Assembly (NCBI RefSeq): GCF_002931235.1
Contig: NZ_PSTT01000042.1
Location: 103,956-167,955 of the forward strand
Direction of reading: 5' to 3'
DNA: 64,000 bases
Origin: Subtercola sp. Z020
GTDB lineage: Bacteria; Actinomycetota; Actinomycetes; Actinomycetales; Microbacteriaceae
In this document: positions 9,500-17,956 of the stretch, in pieces
Position numbering within the stretch: position 1 is the first letter of the stretch
Layout: every line of letters begins with the position of its first letter
Notes under the pieces: generated by a model
What the model was told of the DNA's origin: nothing
The model's input: only the letters and a program-made list of their open reading frames with translations
Database searches by the model: none
Made by a program: the position numbers and the translations under genes

Positions 9500-10504
9500 T
9501 CAGTCCCCGGCGGTGCCCCGGCGCAGCCGGTCGATCAGCACCGCGAGCAGAATGACGAACCCCATGATGATCTGCTGGTAGAACGACTGCACATTCAGCA
9601 GGGTCATCCCGTTCGTGATGACAGCGATGAAGATGGCGCCGATGAACGTACCGACGAGCGAGCCGCGGCCGCCCGCCAGCGAGGTGCCGCCCAGCACGAT
9701 GGCGGCGATGGCGTTCAGTTCGTACCCGGTGCCGAGGTCGGGAACGGCGCTCTCGAGCCGCGACGCGACGATCAGCCCCGCGACGCCGGCGGTGAGGCCC
9801 GAGATCACGTAGACGAGGAAGATGACGCGGCGCACCGGGATGCCCGAGAGCCGAGCGGCCTCGGCGTTGCCGCCGATCGCCATGACCTGGCGGCCGAAGA
9901 CCGTGCGATTCAGTACGAACCAACCGACGACATAGACGACGAGCATGATGACGACGGCATAGGGCACCCCGAGAATGCTGTCCTGCCCGATCCAGCCGTA
10001 ACCGATGCTGTCGGGGATGAGTGTCGTACCCCCCGTACCGACATAGACGAACCCGCGGAGGAAGGTGAGGGCGGCCAGTGTCACGATGAACGCCGGCAGG
10101 GCGAAGCGGGAGATGAAGACGCCGTTGATCGCTCCGATCACCGCCCCGGCGGCCAGTGCTCCGACGATCGACACGATCGCCGGCGCGTCGGCGCTGCTGA
10201 GCACGATGGCGACCATCGCGGTCACGCCGAGCGCGGAGCCCACCGAGAGATCGATCCCCGCGGTCAGGATCACGAAGGTGCCACCGGCGGCCAGGATCGC
10301 AATGGCGCTCACCTGGCGCATGACCTCGAGCAGGTTGTTGACGCTCCAGAAGTAGGGGGCGATGATCGCCATCAAGACGACGAGGAGCACCAGCGCGACG
10401 CCGATTCCCAGCTGGTCGCTTCGATCGAGGAACTGCCGGAAAGCGCTGCGACGAGCGTCGCCGACGGGGGGAACGGAGGGTGGAGCGGTGGTGGTGGTGC
10501 TCAT
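9500..10504 (-). CDS. Rbs-type sugar ABC transporter permease
   Basis: 334 residues, about 9-10 membrane segments, BPD_transp_2 (RbsC/XylH) family. The characteristic GGTFVILTAGIDLSVGSALG and GGTSLAGGRGSLVGTFIGA segments are present. It forms the membrane channel for the binding protein at 12052 and the ATPase at 10501; its ATG overlaps the ATPase stop (ATGA). Substrate is not deducible from the permease; the neighbours suggest a polyol, ketose or rare sugar. Confidence 0.9.
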   Translation of the reverse strand: MSTTTTAPPSVPPVGDARRSAFRQFLDRSDQLGIGVALVLLVVLMAIIAPYFWSVNNLLEVMRQVSAIAILAAGGTFVILTAGIDLSVGSALGVTAMVAIVLSSADAPAIVSIVGALAAGAVIGAINGVFISRFALPAFIVTLAALTFLRGFVYVGTGGTTLIPDSIGYGWIGQDSILGVPYAVVIMLVVYVVGWFVLNRTVFGRQVMAIGGNAEAARLSGIPVRRVIFLVYVISGLTAGVAGLIVASRLESAVPDLGTGYELNAIAAIVLGGTSLAGGRGSLVGTFIGAIFIAVITNGMTLLNVQSFYQQIIMGFVILLAVLIDRLRRGTAGD

Positions 10505-12048
10505 GACAGGGCCTTCTTGCTGAGAATCGGATTCGACGAGGTCTGGGTGCTCGGTACGCCGAAGGCGTGCTGCATGACCGCCTCCTCGGTCAGATCGACG
10601 TTCGGGAACGCGGCGACGAGTCGGCCTTCCCGCATCACGACGATCCGGTCGACGAGACCGAGCAGTTCGGGCAGCTCACTGGAGATGACGAGCACGGCGA
10701 CGCCCTTGGCAGCGATGGCGTTGATGATGGCGTAGATGTCGGCCTTGGCCCCCACGTCGACGCCGCGCGTGGGCTCGTCGAGAATGAGGACCTTCGGGTT
10801 CGTCTGCAGCCATTTCGACAGCAACACCTTCTGCTGGTTGCCGCCCGAGAGCTGGCGCACCTTCATGTCGCGCGGCGACTTGATGCCCATGCGGGTGCGT
10901 TCGGAGTCGGTGACCTTCTTCACCGCCCGGCTGCGGATGACGCCGGCCGAAGACACCGAGCCGAACGAGGCCATGACGACGTTCTGCGCGATGCTCTCGC
11001 CGAGCACCAGCCCCTGGTCCTTCCGGCTCTCGGGCACCAGTGCCACCCCGGCGCGCATCGCGCCCATCGGAGACGTCGACCGGAGCAGTTCGCCGTCGAT
11101 GCGCACGGTGCCCGTCTTGGCCTCATCGGCTCCGAAGACGAGCCGGGCGAACTCGGTGCGACCGCTGCCGACGAGACCCGCCATTCCCACGACCTCACCG
11201 GCGCGCACCTCGAGGCTGATCGGCCCGATGTTCTCTCCGTCGCCGAGATCGGAGACGTCGAGCACCACCTCACCCGCGGGCGGGCGGTTCTCGCTGAAGA
11301 GGGCTTCGATCGGGCGGCCCACCATCCGGGTGACGATGGCCTCCGGGCTCGCCTCGGCGATCGGCAGGGTCTCGACGAACTTCCCGTCCCGAAGAACGGT
11401 CACGACGTCGGCGAGCTTCTCTATCTCATCCATCCGGTGGGTGATGTAGACGATGGCCGTGCCCGCTGCCCGCTGCTCCTCGACGATGCGGAACAGGTTC
11501 GCCACCTCACGGGCGCTGAGCGCGGCAGACGGCTCGTCGAAGATGAGCACCTTCGGGTTGTCGGCGATCGACCGAGCGATCTCGACCAGCTGTTGCTGGC
11601 CGGTCGAGAGGTGCTCGGCCCTCTCGGTCTCGGGGAACGTCGCACCGACCCGCGCAAGCTGCTCCCGCGCCCGCTCCCGGGTGCGCCGACGGTTGAGCGT
11701 GCCGAGGCCCGTGCGGTACTCCCGCCCCATCGCCAGGTTGTCGGCGACCGACAGGTTCGGGGCGATCAGCAGCTCCTGGTGAACGAGTGCGATGCCGGCC
11801 ACCTTCGCCGTGCGCACGTCGAAACTGCGCTGCTCGCCGTCGATCTCGATCGTGCCCGCATCCGGCTTGTGGATGCCGGCCAGCACCTTCATCAGAGTCG
11901 ACTTGCCTGCGCCGTTCTCGCCGGCCAGAACATGCACCTGGCCGGCGAAGAGGTCGAGATCGACCCCGTTCACCACGGTCACACCGGCGAATCTCTTGAC
12001 GATCCCCCGGAGCCTGACCACCGGCCGGGGGCTGTTCTCGATCGCCAT
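10501..12048 (-). CDS. Rbs-type sugar ABC transporter ATP-binding protein
   Basis: 515 residues with two ABC domains in one chain. First domain: Walker A GENGAGKST (about residues 43-51), Walker B VLIFDEPSAAL. Second domain: degenerate Walker A GLVGSGRTEF, intact signature LSGGNQQK and Walker B VLILDEPTRGVD, as is normal for RbsA/XylG/MglA proteins. Energises uptake together with the permease and the binding protein; starts 3 bp after the stop of the binding-protein gene. Confidence 0.93.
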   Translation of the reverse strand: MAIENSPRPVVRLRGIVKRFAGVTVVNGVDLDLFAGQVHVLAGENGAGKSTLMKVLAGIHKPDAGTIEIDGEQRSFDVRTAKVAGIALVHQELLIAPNLSVADNLAMGREYRTGLGTLNRRRTRERAREQLARVGATFPETERAEHLSTGQQQLVEIARSIADNPKVLIFDEPSAALSAREVANLFRIVEEQRAAGTAIVYITHRMDEIEKLADVVTVLRDGKFVETLPIAEASPEAIVTRMVGRPIEALFSENRPPAGEVVLDVSDLGDGENIGPISLEVRAGEVVGMAGLVGSGRTEFARLVFGADEAKTGTVRIDGELLRSTSPMGAMRAGVALVPESRKDQGLVLGESIAQNVVMASFGSVSSAGVIRSRAVKKVTDSERTRMGIKSPRDMKVRQLSGGNQQKVLLSKWLQTNPKVLILDEPTRGVDVGAKADIYAIINAIAAKGVAVLVISSELPELLGLVDRIVVMREGRLVAAFPNVDLTEEAVMQHAFGVPSTQTSSNPILSKKALS

Positions 12049-12051
12049 CGA

Positions 12052-13005
12052 CTATCCCCAGGGGGTGTAGTCAGCGGCGGTGGAGGCGTCGATCAGTGTG
12101 GTCGGCAGTTTCACCAGCGTCTCGGGCAGCGTGTCGCCCTTGGCGAGGGCGGCTCCCATCTCCACACCCTTCGCGGCCAGAGCCTTCGGGTCCTGGGCAG
12201 CCGTGGCGGTGATCATGCCCCCGGCGAGGATGTCGTCGGTGGCAGCCTTGGCGCCGTCGACCGAGGTGATGACGATCTTCATCCCCTTCTGCTGGGCGGC
12301 CAGTTCGACGCCGGCCGCTGTCGGGTCGTTGATCGCGAAGATCGCGACGATCGACGGGTTGGCCGTCAGGATGTCGGTGGCGACGGGCAGGGCCTTGTCG
12401 CGGCTGTTGTCACCGCGCTGCTCAGCCACGACCTTGATGTCGGGATAGGCCTGAAGTGCCGCCTTACAGCCCGCGACACGGTCGGAGACGCTCTTGATGG
12501 GAGTGCCGTCGATGATGGCGATGTCGCCCTTGCCGCCGATCTGCTCGGCGAGCGAGACGCACGACACCTGGCCCGCCTGGGTGTTGTCGGTGGTCACGTT
12601 GGCGCTCGCGTTCTTCGTCTCGGAGTCGATTCCGACCACCGGGATGCCCGCTGTGATCGCCCGCTTCACGGCGGGGCCGATACCGTCGGAGTCGACCGGG
12701 TCGATCACGATGAAGTCCACTCCCGAGGTGATGAACTGGTCGATCTGGTTCGACTGGGTGGTGACGTCTTCGCCGGCCTCCTGCGAGAGCACCTCTGCGC
12801 CGAGCGCCTTTCCCTCCGAGACCGCGGTCTCGCTCTCCTTGACGAAGAACGGGTTGGTGCTGTTCGAGACGGTCACGCCGATCTTCAGCTTGCCGTCGTC
12901 TGCGCCGCCGGCGGCTGATCCGCCTGCGCACGCGGAGACGCTGAGCAGCACTCCGACGGCGATCAGAGACGGAAAGAGATATTTCTTCTGGACTGCATTG
13001 GCCAT
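12052..13005 (-). CDS. Rbs-type sugar ABC transporter substrate-binding lipoprotein
   Basis: 317 residues. Lipoprotein signal with lipobox LLSVSAC, then the periplasmic-binding-protein type 1 domain (KIGVTVSNSTNPFF, DFIVIDPVDSDGI, GIPVVGIDSE, IVAIFAINDPTAAG). Start ATG 13005 has AGGAGAAG upstream; the open frame continues further but without homology. First gene of the importer operon, 267 bp from the SorC gene upstream, a gap that carries inverted repeats and the likely promoter. Confidence 0.9.
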   Translation of the reverse strand: MANAVQKKYLFPSLIAVGVLLSVSACAGGSAAGGADDGKLKIGVTVSNSTNPFFVKESETAVSEGKALGAEVLSQEAGEDVTTQSNQIDQFITSGVDFIVIDPVDSDGIGPAVKRAITAGIPVVGIDSETKNASANVTTDNTQAGQVSCVSLAEQIGGKGDIAIIDGTPIKSVSDRVAGCKAALQAYPDIKVVAEQRGDNSRDKALPVATDILTANPSIVAIFAINDPTAAGVELAAQQKGMKIVITSVDGAKAATDDILAGGMITATAAQDPKALAAKGVEMGAALAKGDTLPETLVKLPTTLIDASTAADYTPWG

Positions 13006-13138
13006 GGTGGTTCTTCTCCTGTTGTGGTGTCGATGGTCGACGATCACGAGGCGACATCGGCACCTGTCCCTGCAGGAGCCGCCTGTCCCTGTTCCGACTC
13101 CCCCGACCGAACACCGTTGAGTGGCCGGGCGAATCCTG

Positions 13139-13165
13139 AACATCTGCGCAATCCCAACACATCTG
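13139..13165. promoter_or_regulatory. Paired ACATCTG elements upstream of the ABC operon
   Basis: ACATCTG occurs at 13140-13146 and 13159-13165 (19 bp apart). The same 8-mer AACATCTG occurs at 17896-17903 and inverted at 17842-17849 before the polyol dehydrogenase operon. A shared SorC-type operator is possible, but an 8-base match is weak evidence. Confidence 0.25.
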
Positions 13166-13224
13166 CTTCGACGGTTGAGGGTTTTGAGTCAACCGCGACA
13201 TTCCTCGGCACACAAGGGTGTGCG

Positions 13225-13266
13225 CAGGTGAGCGTTCACCTGTTGCGATGCTGCTCGAATGAGCAG
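13225..13266. repeat. Two adjacent inverted repeats between regulator and ABC operon
   Basis: CAGGTGA-GCGT-TCACCTG (13225-13242) and CTGCTC-GAAT-GAGCAG (13251-13266), each with a 4-base centre, lie just after the SorC gene at 13273 and over 200 bp before the binding-protein start. They could be hairpins ending the regulator transcript or operators for the importer promoter; there is no T-tract. Confidence 0.5.
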
Positions 13267-13272
13267 GGCTCG

Positions 13273-14247
13273 TCACCCCGCAAGCAGCGCCAGGGCCAGC
13301 GAGTCGTCGACGATGAGCGTGTCGATGTACCCGCCTGCCATCGCGGCGCGGGCGATCGGCGCCTTCGCCGTACCGGCGGCGATGCCGATCACCCGCTCCC
13401 GCCCACCCTGCGCGCGAAGCGTCGCGAGTTCGACGCCCATCGTGCGCTCGTCGAGGCAGGTGTCGCTGAGTGCGCCGTCGGCACCGATGAACCTCGAGAT
13501 GATGTCGCCCACCGCCCCACTCGCCTGCAGCGCCCCGAGGCTCTCGGAGTCGAGGTAGCCCGACGAGACGAGCACCGAGTCAGCGGTGAGGTTGCCGAGC
13601 GAGAACGCCGCGAAGGGAGCCGCGCGGGCGCCGGCCAAGACCCGGCTCACACTCCGCTCGGTCTCGAGCGCGTGTCTCACTTCGGTGCGATCGACGATGC
13701 CCGGCACCTGCAACAGATGCGCCCTGCCGTGCCCCCGTTCAGCGAACCGGTTCATGATCTCGCCGGCGCCGGTGGCGTAGTTCGACATCGGTATCGCTCC
13801 GTTGAGCTGGAAGACGTCGACGTCGTCGGCCCATCCGTCGTCGAGCGCGGCCGAGACCGCCCGCATCGTGGTGCCCCAGCCGAGCGCGACAGCCGTGTGC
13901 CTGAGCTCCAACGAGGTCAGGTAGTCGGCTCCCGCCTGCGCGACCGCGAGCAGTTGCAGGTCGTCTTCGCCGGCGAGGGCTGCGGATGACGCGACCACCA
14001 CGTCGCGCAGCCCGAACCGTTTCTCGAGATCGACCTCCATCTCGGCGAGCCGAGTGAGCGGGTGGCGTATGTCGATGGTGACGATGCGCCGCTCGAGTGC
14101 GGAGGCGAGCAGCCTCCCGACCTTCACGCGGCTCAGGCCGAGCCTGTCGGCGACCTGGGCCTGCGTGAGGTCGAGACGGTAGTAGAGGTAGGCGGCGCGC
14201 ACGAGGAGTCGGTCGTCTCCGGGGTTCGAGCGCACTGTGCCTGTCAC
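13273..14247 (-). CDS. SorC/DeoR-type sugar-binding transcriptional regulator (second copy)
   Basis: 324 residues, paralogue of the 8491 protein (shared AAYLYYRLDLTQAQVADRLG, ALGWGTTMRAV, GDIISRFIGADG, PIARAAMAGGYIDTLIVDDS). N-terminal helix-turn-helix plus C-terminal effector domain. It is the last gene of the dehydrogenase-kinase-epimerase operon, so it probably senses an intermediate of that pathway while its twin sits with the importer. GTG start at 14247. Confidence 0.88.
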   Translation of the reverse strand: MTGTVRSNPGDDRLLVRAAYLYYRLDLTQAQVADRLGLSRVKVGRLLASALERRIVTIDIRHPLTRLAEMEVDLEKRFGLRDVVVASSAALAGEDDLQLLAVAQAGADYLTSLELRHTAVALGWGTTMRAVSAALDDGWADDVDVFQLNGAIPMSNYATGAGEIMNRFAERGHGRAHLLQVPGIVDRTEVRHALETERSVSRVLAGARAAPFAAFSLGNLTADSVLVSSGYLDSESLGALQASGAVGDIISRFIGADGALSDTCLDERTMGVELATLRAQGGRERVIGIAAGTAKAPIARAAMAGGYIDTLIVDDSLALALLAG

Positions 14248-14273
14248 GGTCTGGCCGGACTCTCGCGACCGGG

Positions 14274-15149
14274 TTACTGCAGGGTGATGGTCTCGACCGC
14301 GCGCAGCTTGTTGCGGATGAAGTAGTTCGCCTCACGCCCCAGGTCGTCGGCGTCGTCCCAGAGGTTCCGCCAGATCGCGAGCATGTTGCTGAACCCCGGG
14401 TCGACGACGACCGACGAGAACGACTCGAACGTGATGGGACCGGTGTAGCCGGCGATCGCCAGGGCGCGGAAGAAGGAGTCGAAGTCGACCGATCCCGAGC
14501 CGAGATAGCCGCGGTGGCTCTCTCCGATGTGGATGTAGCCGAGCTTGTCTGCCGAGGCCAGCACCGGGCCGAACATGTCGGACTCCTCGATGTTCATGTG
14601 GTACGTGTCGAGGTGGATCTTCACGTTGTCGTTGTCGATCTCGTCGAGGTAGGCCAGCGCCTCCTTCGCCGTGTTGAAGAGGTTGCTCTCGTAGCGGTTG
14701 ACCACTTCGAGCCCCAGCACCATGTCGGCCGCACGGGCCTTCTCGGCGATGCGTCGCAGCACCTCGATACCGTTCCGGCGACCCTGCTCCGTGGCCGGGC
14801 CCGCATGCTTCATGAGGGCGCCGTAGGTGACTCCGATGAGGTAGTGGCCTCCGAGGTCGTGCAGTACGTCGACAGCCCGCTCGAGCAGGGCCTCGCCGGC
14901 GGCGATCGCCTCCGGGCGCTCGCTCGAGATGTCGGTGTCGTAGCTGAGGGCCAGGCTCGCGTTGATGCCGAGCCCGCTCTCATCGAGGATCGCCCGCGCC
15001 GCCTTGGCGTCGAAGCCGTAGGGATCCAGCAGCGGGAGTTCGAGCATGTCGAAGCCCGCCTTCCTGGTTCCCTCGACCATGGCACGGAAGCCCTCGTCGT
15101 CGATGCTGCCCGCCCAGACCGCTCCGTGGCATCCGATGATGTTCGTCAT
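14274..15149 (-). CDS. Ketose 3-epimerase, D-tagatose/D-psicose 3-epimerase family
   Basis: 291 residues, TIM barrel of the xylose-isomerase-like (AP endonuclease 2) superfamily. Metal and catalytic residues match the D-tagatose 3-epimerase pattern with a constant offset of four: Glu148 (GLEVVNRYE), Asp181 (HLDTYHMN), His207 (YIHIGESHRG), Glu242 (ITFES). Predicted to interconvert ketoses at C3 before phosphorylation by the kinase encoded just upstream (ATGA overlap). An isomerase acting on a phosphorylated tetrulose or pentulose is the alternative. Confidence 0.82.
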   Translation of the reverse strand: MTNIIGCHGAVWAGSIDDEGFRAMVEGTRKAGFDMLELPLLDPYGFDAKAARAILDESGLGINASLALSYDTDISSERPEAIAAGEALLERAVDVLHDLGGHYLIGVTYGALMKHAGPATEQGRRNGIEVLRRIAEKARAADMVLGLEVVNRYESNLFNTAKEALAYLDEIDNDNVKIHLDTYHMNIEESDMFGPVLASADKLGYIHIGESHRGYLGSGSVDFDSFFRALAIAGYTGPITFESFSSVVVDPGFSNMLAIWRNLWDDADDLGREANYFIRNKLRAVETITLQ

Positions 15150-16750
15150 TGTCTTCTCTCATTCTGCGCTGGTTCTGCTTCGATGGATGGTGTGGCGGGA
15201 GGGAGGTCTTCAGCTGCCCGCGCGTCGACGTCGGAGAACTGCTGCAACCGACGGAACACCGGGTCGACCTGGGCGCTGAGCAGGTCGAAGATCTCGCGGA
15301 GCTCCGCGTAGCGGGCGTGGCGCCCAGCATCGGGCTGCAACGGCTGCGGCAGCGTGTGCCAACTCGCTGCGGCCCTGCCGATGTCGTCGATGTGGCCGGT
15401 GGCCGCGGCGGCGATCAGCGCGTTGCCGAGCAGGGCGCACTCCGCCTTCGGCATTCTGACGAAGGGCACGCCGAGCACGTCGGCCTTGATCGACACCCAC
15501 AGGTCGGACTTCGATCCGCCGCCCATGGCGCGCACCTCGGTGAGCGGTCGGCCGATGATCGCCGGGGCCCGGTCGGCCCAGGCCGCGTACTGGAAGGCGA
15601 TGCCCTCGAGCATCGAGCGGTAGAGGTGCGCCCGGGTGTGGCTGCCGGTGGCGCCCACCCATCCACTCCGCAGGTAGGGCTTCGCCGGGAGCACGCCCCC
15701 CTGGAAGTGCGGCAGCCAGAGCAGACCGCCGCTGCCCACCGGAACCTCAGCGGCGAGTCGCTGCAGAGTGGCGAAGGCCTCGTCGGCGGGAGCCGGGTCG
15801 TGAGCGATGGTCTGGCGCATCCATTCGGGGCCGATTCCGCCGCCGTTGATGTACGAGAACGAGATGAAACCGCCCGGCACGATCGACTTCGAGGTCACCA
15901 TGGCCATGTCCGCGACATCCGGGGACCAACGGTCGATCACCATGGTGAACAGGCTCGCCGTGCCGGCCGAGTCAGACGCCTGGCCGATCTCGACGATGCC
16001 GGCGCCGAGGCACGCCACGATCTGGTCGCCGCCACCGGCAGCGATGGGGACACCCGCCGGAATACCGGTCTGGATGCTCGCCTGCTCGGTGACCGTACCA
16101 ATGAGGTCGGTGGGGCTCAGGATACGCGGGAGCTTCTCGATGTCGAGGCCGAACAGCGAGATGAGTTCGGGCGACCACCGGTCGTGTTCGGTGTCGGAGA
16201 GGTTCGAGAAGCAGAGGTTCGCGGTGTCGATGTAGGCCTGGTCGACAGGCAGGCCCGCGAGCCGGGCCGAGACGAACGGCCCCGGCACCTGGAACTTCGC
16301 GGTGCGGGCGTAGACCTCGGGCCGGGTGCGCTTCAGCCAACGCTCCTTCGGGCCGTGGCTGTAGGTGGGCGGCCCACCGGAGATACGCGTGATGGTCTCT
16401 GCGTGCTCGGCCATCTCGTAGATGTCGGTGCCGCAGCGGGAGTCGAGCCAGGAGTCGAACGGCATCACCGGCTCGAAGTCGTCGCCGACCGCACCGATGC
16501 CGGCCATCTGGCTCGAGAACGAGATGCCGGCGACATCGGCTGCCCGGCCGGAGGCCTCGACGGCACGCCGGATGGCGGTGTGGGCCTGGCGTTCCATCTC
16601 GAGCAGATCCTGCTCGACGACCCCGGGGTGCGGTGTGTCGAGAACGGATTCGACCGCGGCCGTCGCGACGATCTGACCGTCGAGGTCGATGACCGCAGCT
16701 TTGATGAGCGTGGTGCCCATGTCGCAGGCGACGAAGACGGGGCCGCTCAT
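15146..16750 (-). CDS. FGGY-family carbohydrate kinase (ketose kinase)
   Basis: 534 residues. Actin-like fold: N-terminal phosphate loop VFVACDMGTTLIKAAVIDLD, the catalytic Asp in AAGGGDQIVACLG, and the C-terminal FGGY signature region RAMGGGSKSDLWVSIKADVL. Phosphorylates a sugar or ketose, probably the epimerase product. ATG 16750 overlaps the dehydrogenase stop; the open frame continues upstream but runs antiparallel through that gene's frame and is not used. The last ~30 residues are a non-conserved tail. Exact substrate (xylulose, ribulose, tagatose, erythrulose) not readable. Confidence 0.88.
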   Translation of the reverse strand: MSGPVFVACDMGTTLIKAAVIDLDGQIVATAAVESVLDTPHPGVVEQDLLEMERQAHTAIRRAVEASGRAADVAGISFSSQMAGIGAVGDDFEPVMPFDSWLDSRCGTDIYEMAEHAETITRISGGPPTYSHGPKERWLKRTRPEVYARTAKFQVPGPFVSARLAGLPVDQAYIDTANLCFSNLSDTEHDRWSPELISLFGLDIEKLPRILSPTDLIGTVTEQASIQTGIPAGVPIAAGGGDQIVACLGAGIVEIGQASDSAGTASLFTMVIDRWSPDVADMAMVTSKSIVPGGFISFSYINGGGIGPEWMRQTIAHDPAPADEAFATLQRLAAEVPVGSGGLLWLPHFQGGVLPAKPYLRSGWVGATGSHTRAHLYRSMLEGIAFQYAAWADRAPAIIGRPLTEVRAMGGGSKSDLWVSIKADVLGVPFVRMPKAECALLGNALIAAAATGHIDDIGRAAASWHTLPQPLQPDAGRHARYAELREIFDLLSAQVDPVFRRLQQFSDVDARAAEDLPPATPSIEAEPAQNERRQ

Positions 16751-17790
16751 GGCTCGACCACCGCCTTCAGGGCGACGCCCGCCGCCGAGACCCGAAAGGC
16801 CTCCAGGCTGTCTTCGAGGGCGAACCGGTGGGAGATGAGAGGCAGATACACCTCGGGGTCGGCAGCCAGGATGGCGAGTGCGGCCTCGCAGTCGTCGGTG
16901 GTGTTCGCCGTCGAGCCCGTCACGAAGAGCTCGTTGTAGTGCACGAGATTGGCGTCGATCGGCACCTCGCCCCGCCCACCCGGGAGGCCTGCGAAGAAGT
17001 TGATACGACCACCGACCGCGGCCAGCCGAAGGCTTTCGGGGTAGAGCTCGGCGACCGGTGTGGCCACGAGAACGCAGTCGGCTCCCACTTCTGCCGTCTC
17101 CTCCCACACCCGGTCGACCAGGTTCTCTGCCCGGGGGTCGATGGTGACGGTCGCTCCGAAATCGGCGGCCAGTTGCCGTCGGCCGGCCGACGTCTGGCTC
17201 ACGATGATGGAACCGGCCCCGAGCTGCCGGGCGAGAATGACCGCGATGAGACCGATGGGACCAGCGCCGAGAATCACGAGGCTCTCGCCCCGTACGAGTC
17301 CGATCGCAGTGAGACCGCGGTAGACGGCGGCCAGCGGCTCCATCAGCACCGCGACAGCAGGGTCGAGACCGTCGGGCACGGGGATGAGGTTGCCCTGTTC
17401 CACCGCACGGGCGGGAATTCTGACGCTCTCTGCGAAGGCTCCGTCGATGGTCAGGCCGACGGACTCGTAGTCGAGGCAGAGGTTGGCGCGACCCCGGCGG
17501 CAGGAGGTGCAGTGTCCGCAGCTGATGTTCGGCGCGACGGCGACCAGAGTTCCGGTTGCCGGGCCGACCCCGTCGGCGCGGCCCTCGCGAACCCGGCCGA
17601 CGAACTCGTGCCCCGGAACGCGAACGGTGCCGGCGGGGTAGAGGCGATGCTCCCCGCGGGTGATCTTCAGATCTGTTCCACAGATGCCGGCCAGCACCAC
17701 ATCGACGATGACGTCACCGTCTTCAGCTTCGGGCTGGGGTGCGTCGACCAGCCCGAGAGTGTGGGGAGCCTGAAACTCGAGAGCAAGCAT
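16747..17790 (-). CDS. Zinc-dependent MDR polyol/sugar dehydrogenase
   Basis: 347 residues from ATG 17790. Catalytic zinc site Cys (AGICGTD), His-Glu (VPGHEFVG) and Glu (VLMEPLA); structural-zinc cysteines present in SCGHCTSCRRGRANLC; NAD-binding ILGAGPIGLI. Probably oxidises a polyol to the ketose used by the epimerase and kinase downstream. I prefer 17790 because AGGACGG sits just upstream and the protein then begins MLALEFQAP like its relatives; ATG 17808 adds six residues and lacks a ribosome site. Confidence 0.87.
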   Translation of the reverse strand: MLALEFQAPHTLGLVDAPQPEAEDGDVIVDVVLAGICGTDLKITRGEHRLYPAGTVRVPGHEFVGRVREGRADGVGPATGTLVAVAPNISCGHCTSCRRGRANLCLDYESVGLTIDGAFAESVRIPARAVEQGNLIPVPDGLDPAVAVLMEPLAAVYRGLTAIGLVRGESLVILGAGPIGLIAVILARQLGAGSIIVSQTSAGRRQLAADFGATVTIDPRAENLVDRVWEETAEVGADCVLVATPVAELYPESLRLAAVGGRINFFAGLPGGRGEVPIDANLVHYNELFVTGSTANTTDDCEAALAILAADPEVYLPLISHRFALEDSLEAFRVSAAGVALKAVVEP

Positions 17791-17871
17791 TACCGTCCTG
17801 AACGTCATTGTGAGTCGGTGAGCATTTGTACAGCTGCAGAGCAGATGTTCTAGAGATGAGTCAAGGCCCTC

Positions 17872-17918
17872 GGCCTCTCCGGCGTCAAGAGGTGCAACAT
17901 CTGTGCGCCGGAGAGGCC
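17872..17918 (-). terminator. Perfect 13-bp inverted repeat after the deo-type operon
   Basis: GGCCTCTCCGGCG (17872-17884) and its exact reverse complement (17906-17918) enclose 21 bases, 38 bp after the stop of the short aldehyde dehydrogenase gene and before the next leftward operon. A very stable RNA hairpin without a U-run; most likely ends the long deo-type transcript. Confidence 0.6.
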
Positions 17919-17956
17919 CGGCGCTGCTCAGAAGAGCACGCCGTGGCTCCGATAGA

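Noticed and set aside
10567..12918. 783-codon open frame on the plus strand opposite the ABC ATPase and binding-protein genes
   Set aside because: Antisense shadow of GC-rich genes: composition rich in His/Asp/Arg, no family motif, while the minus strand carries clear Walker and lipobox motifs.
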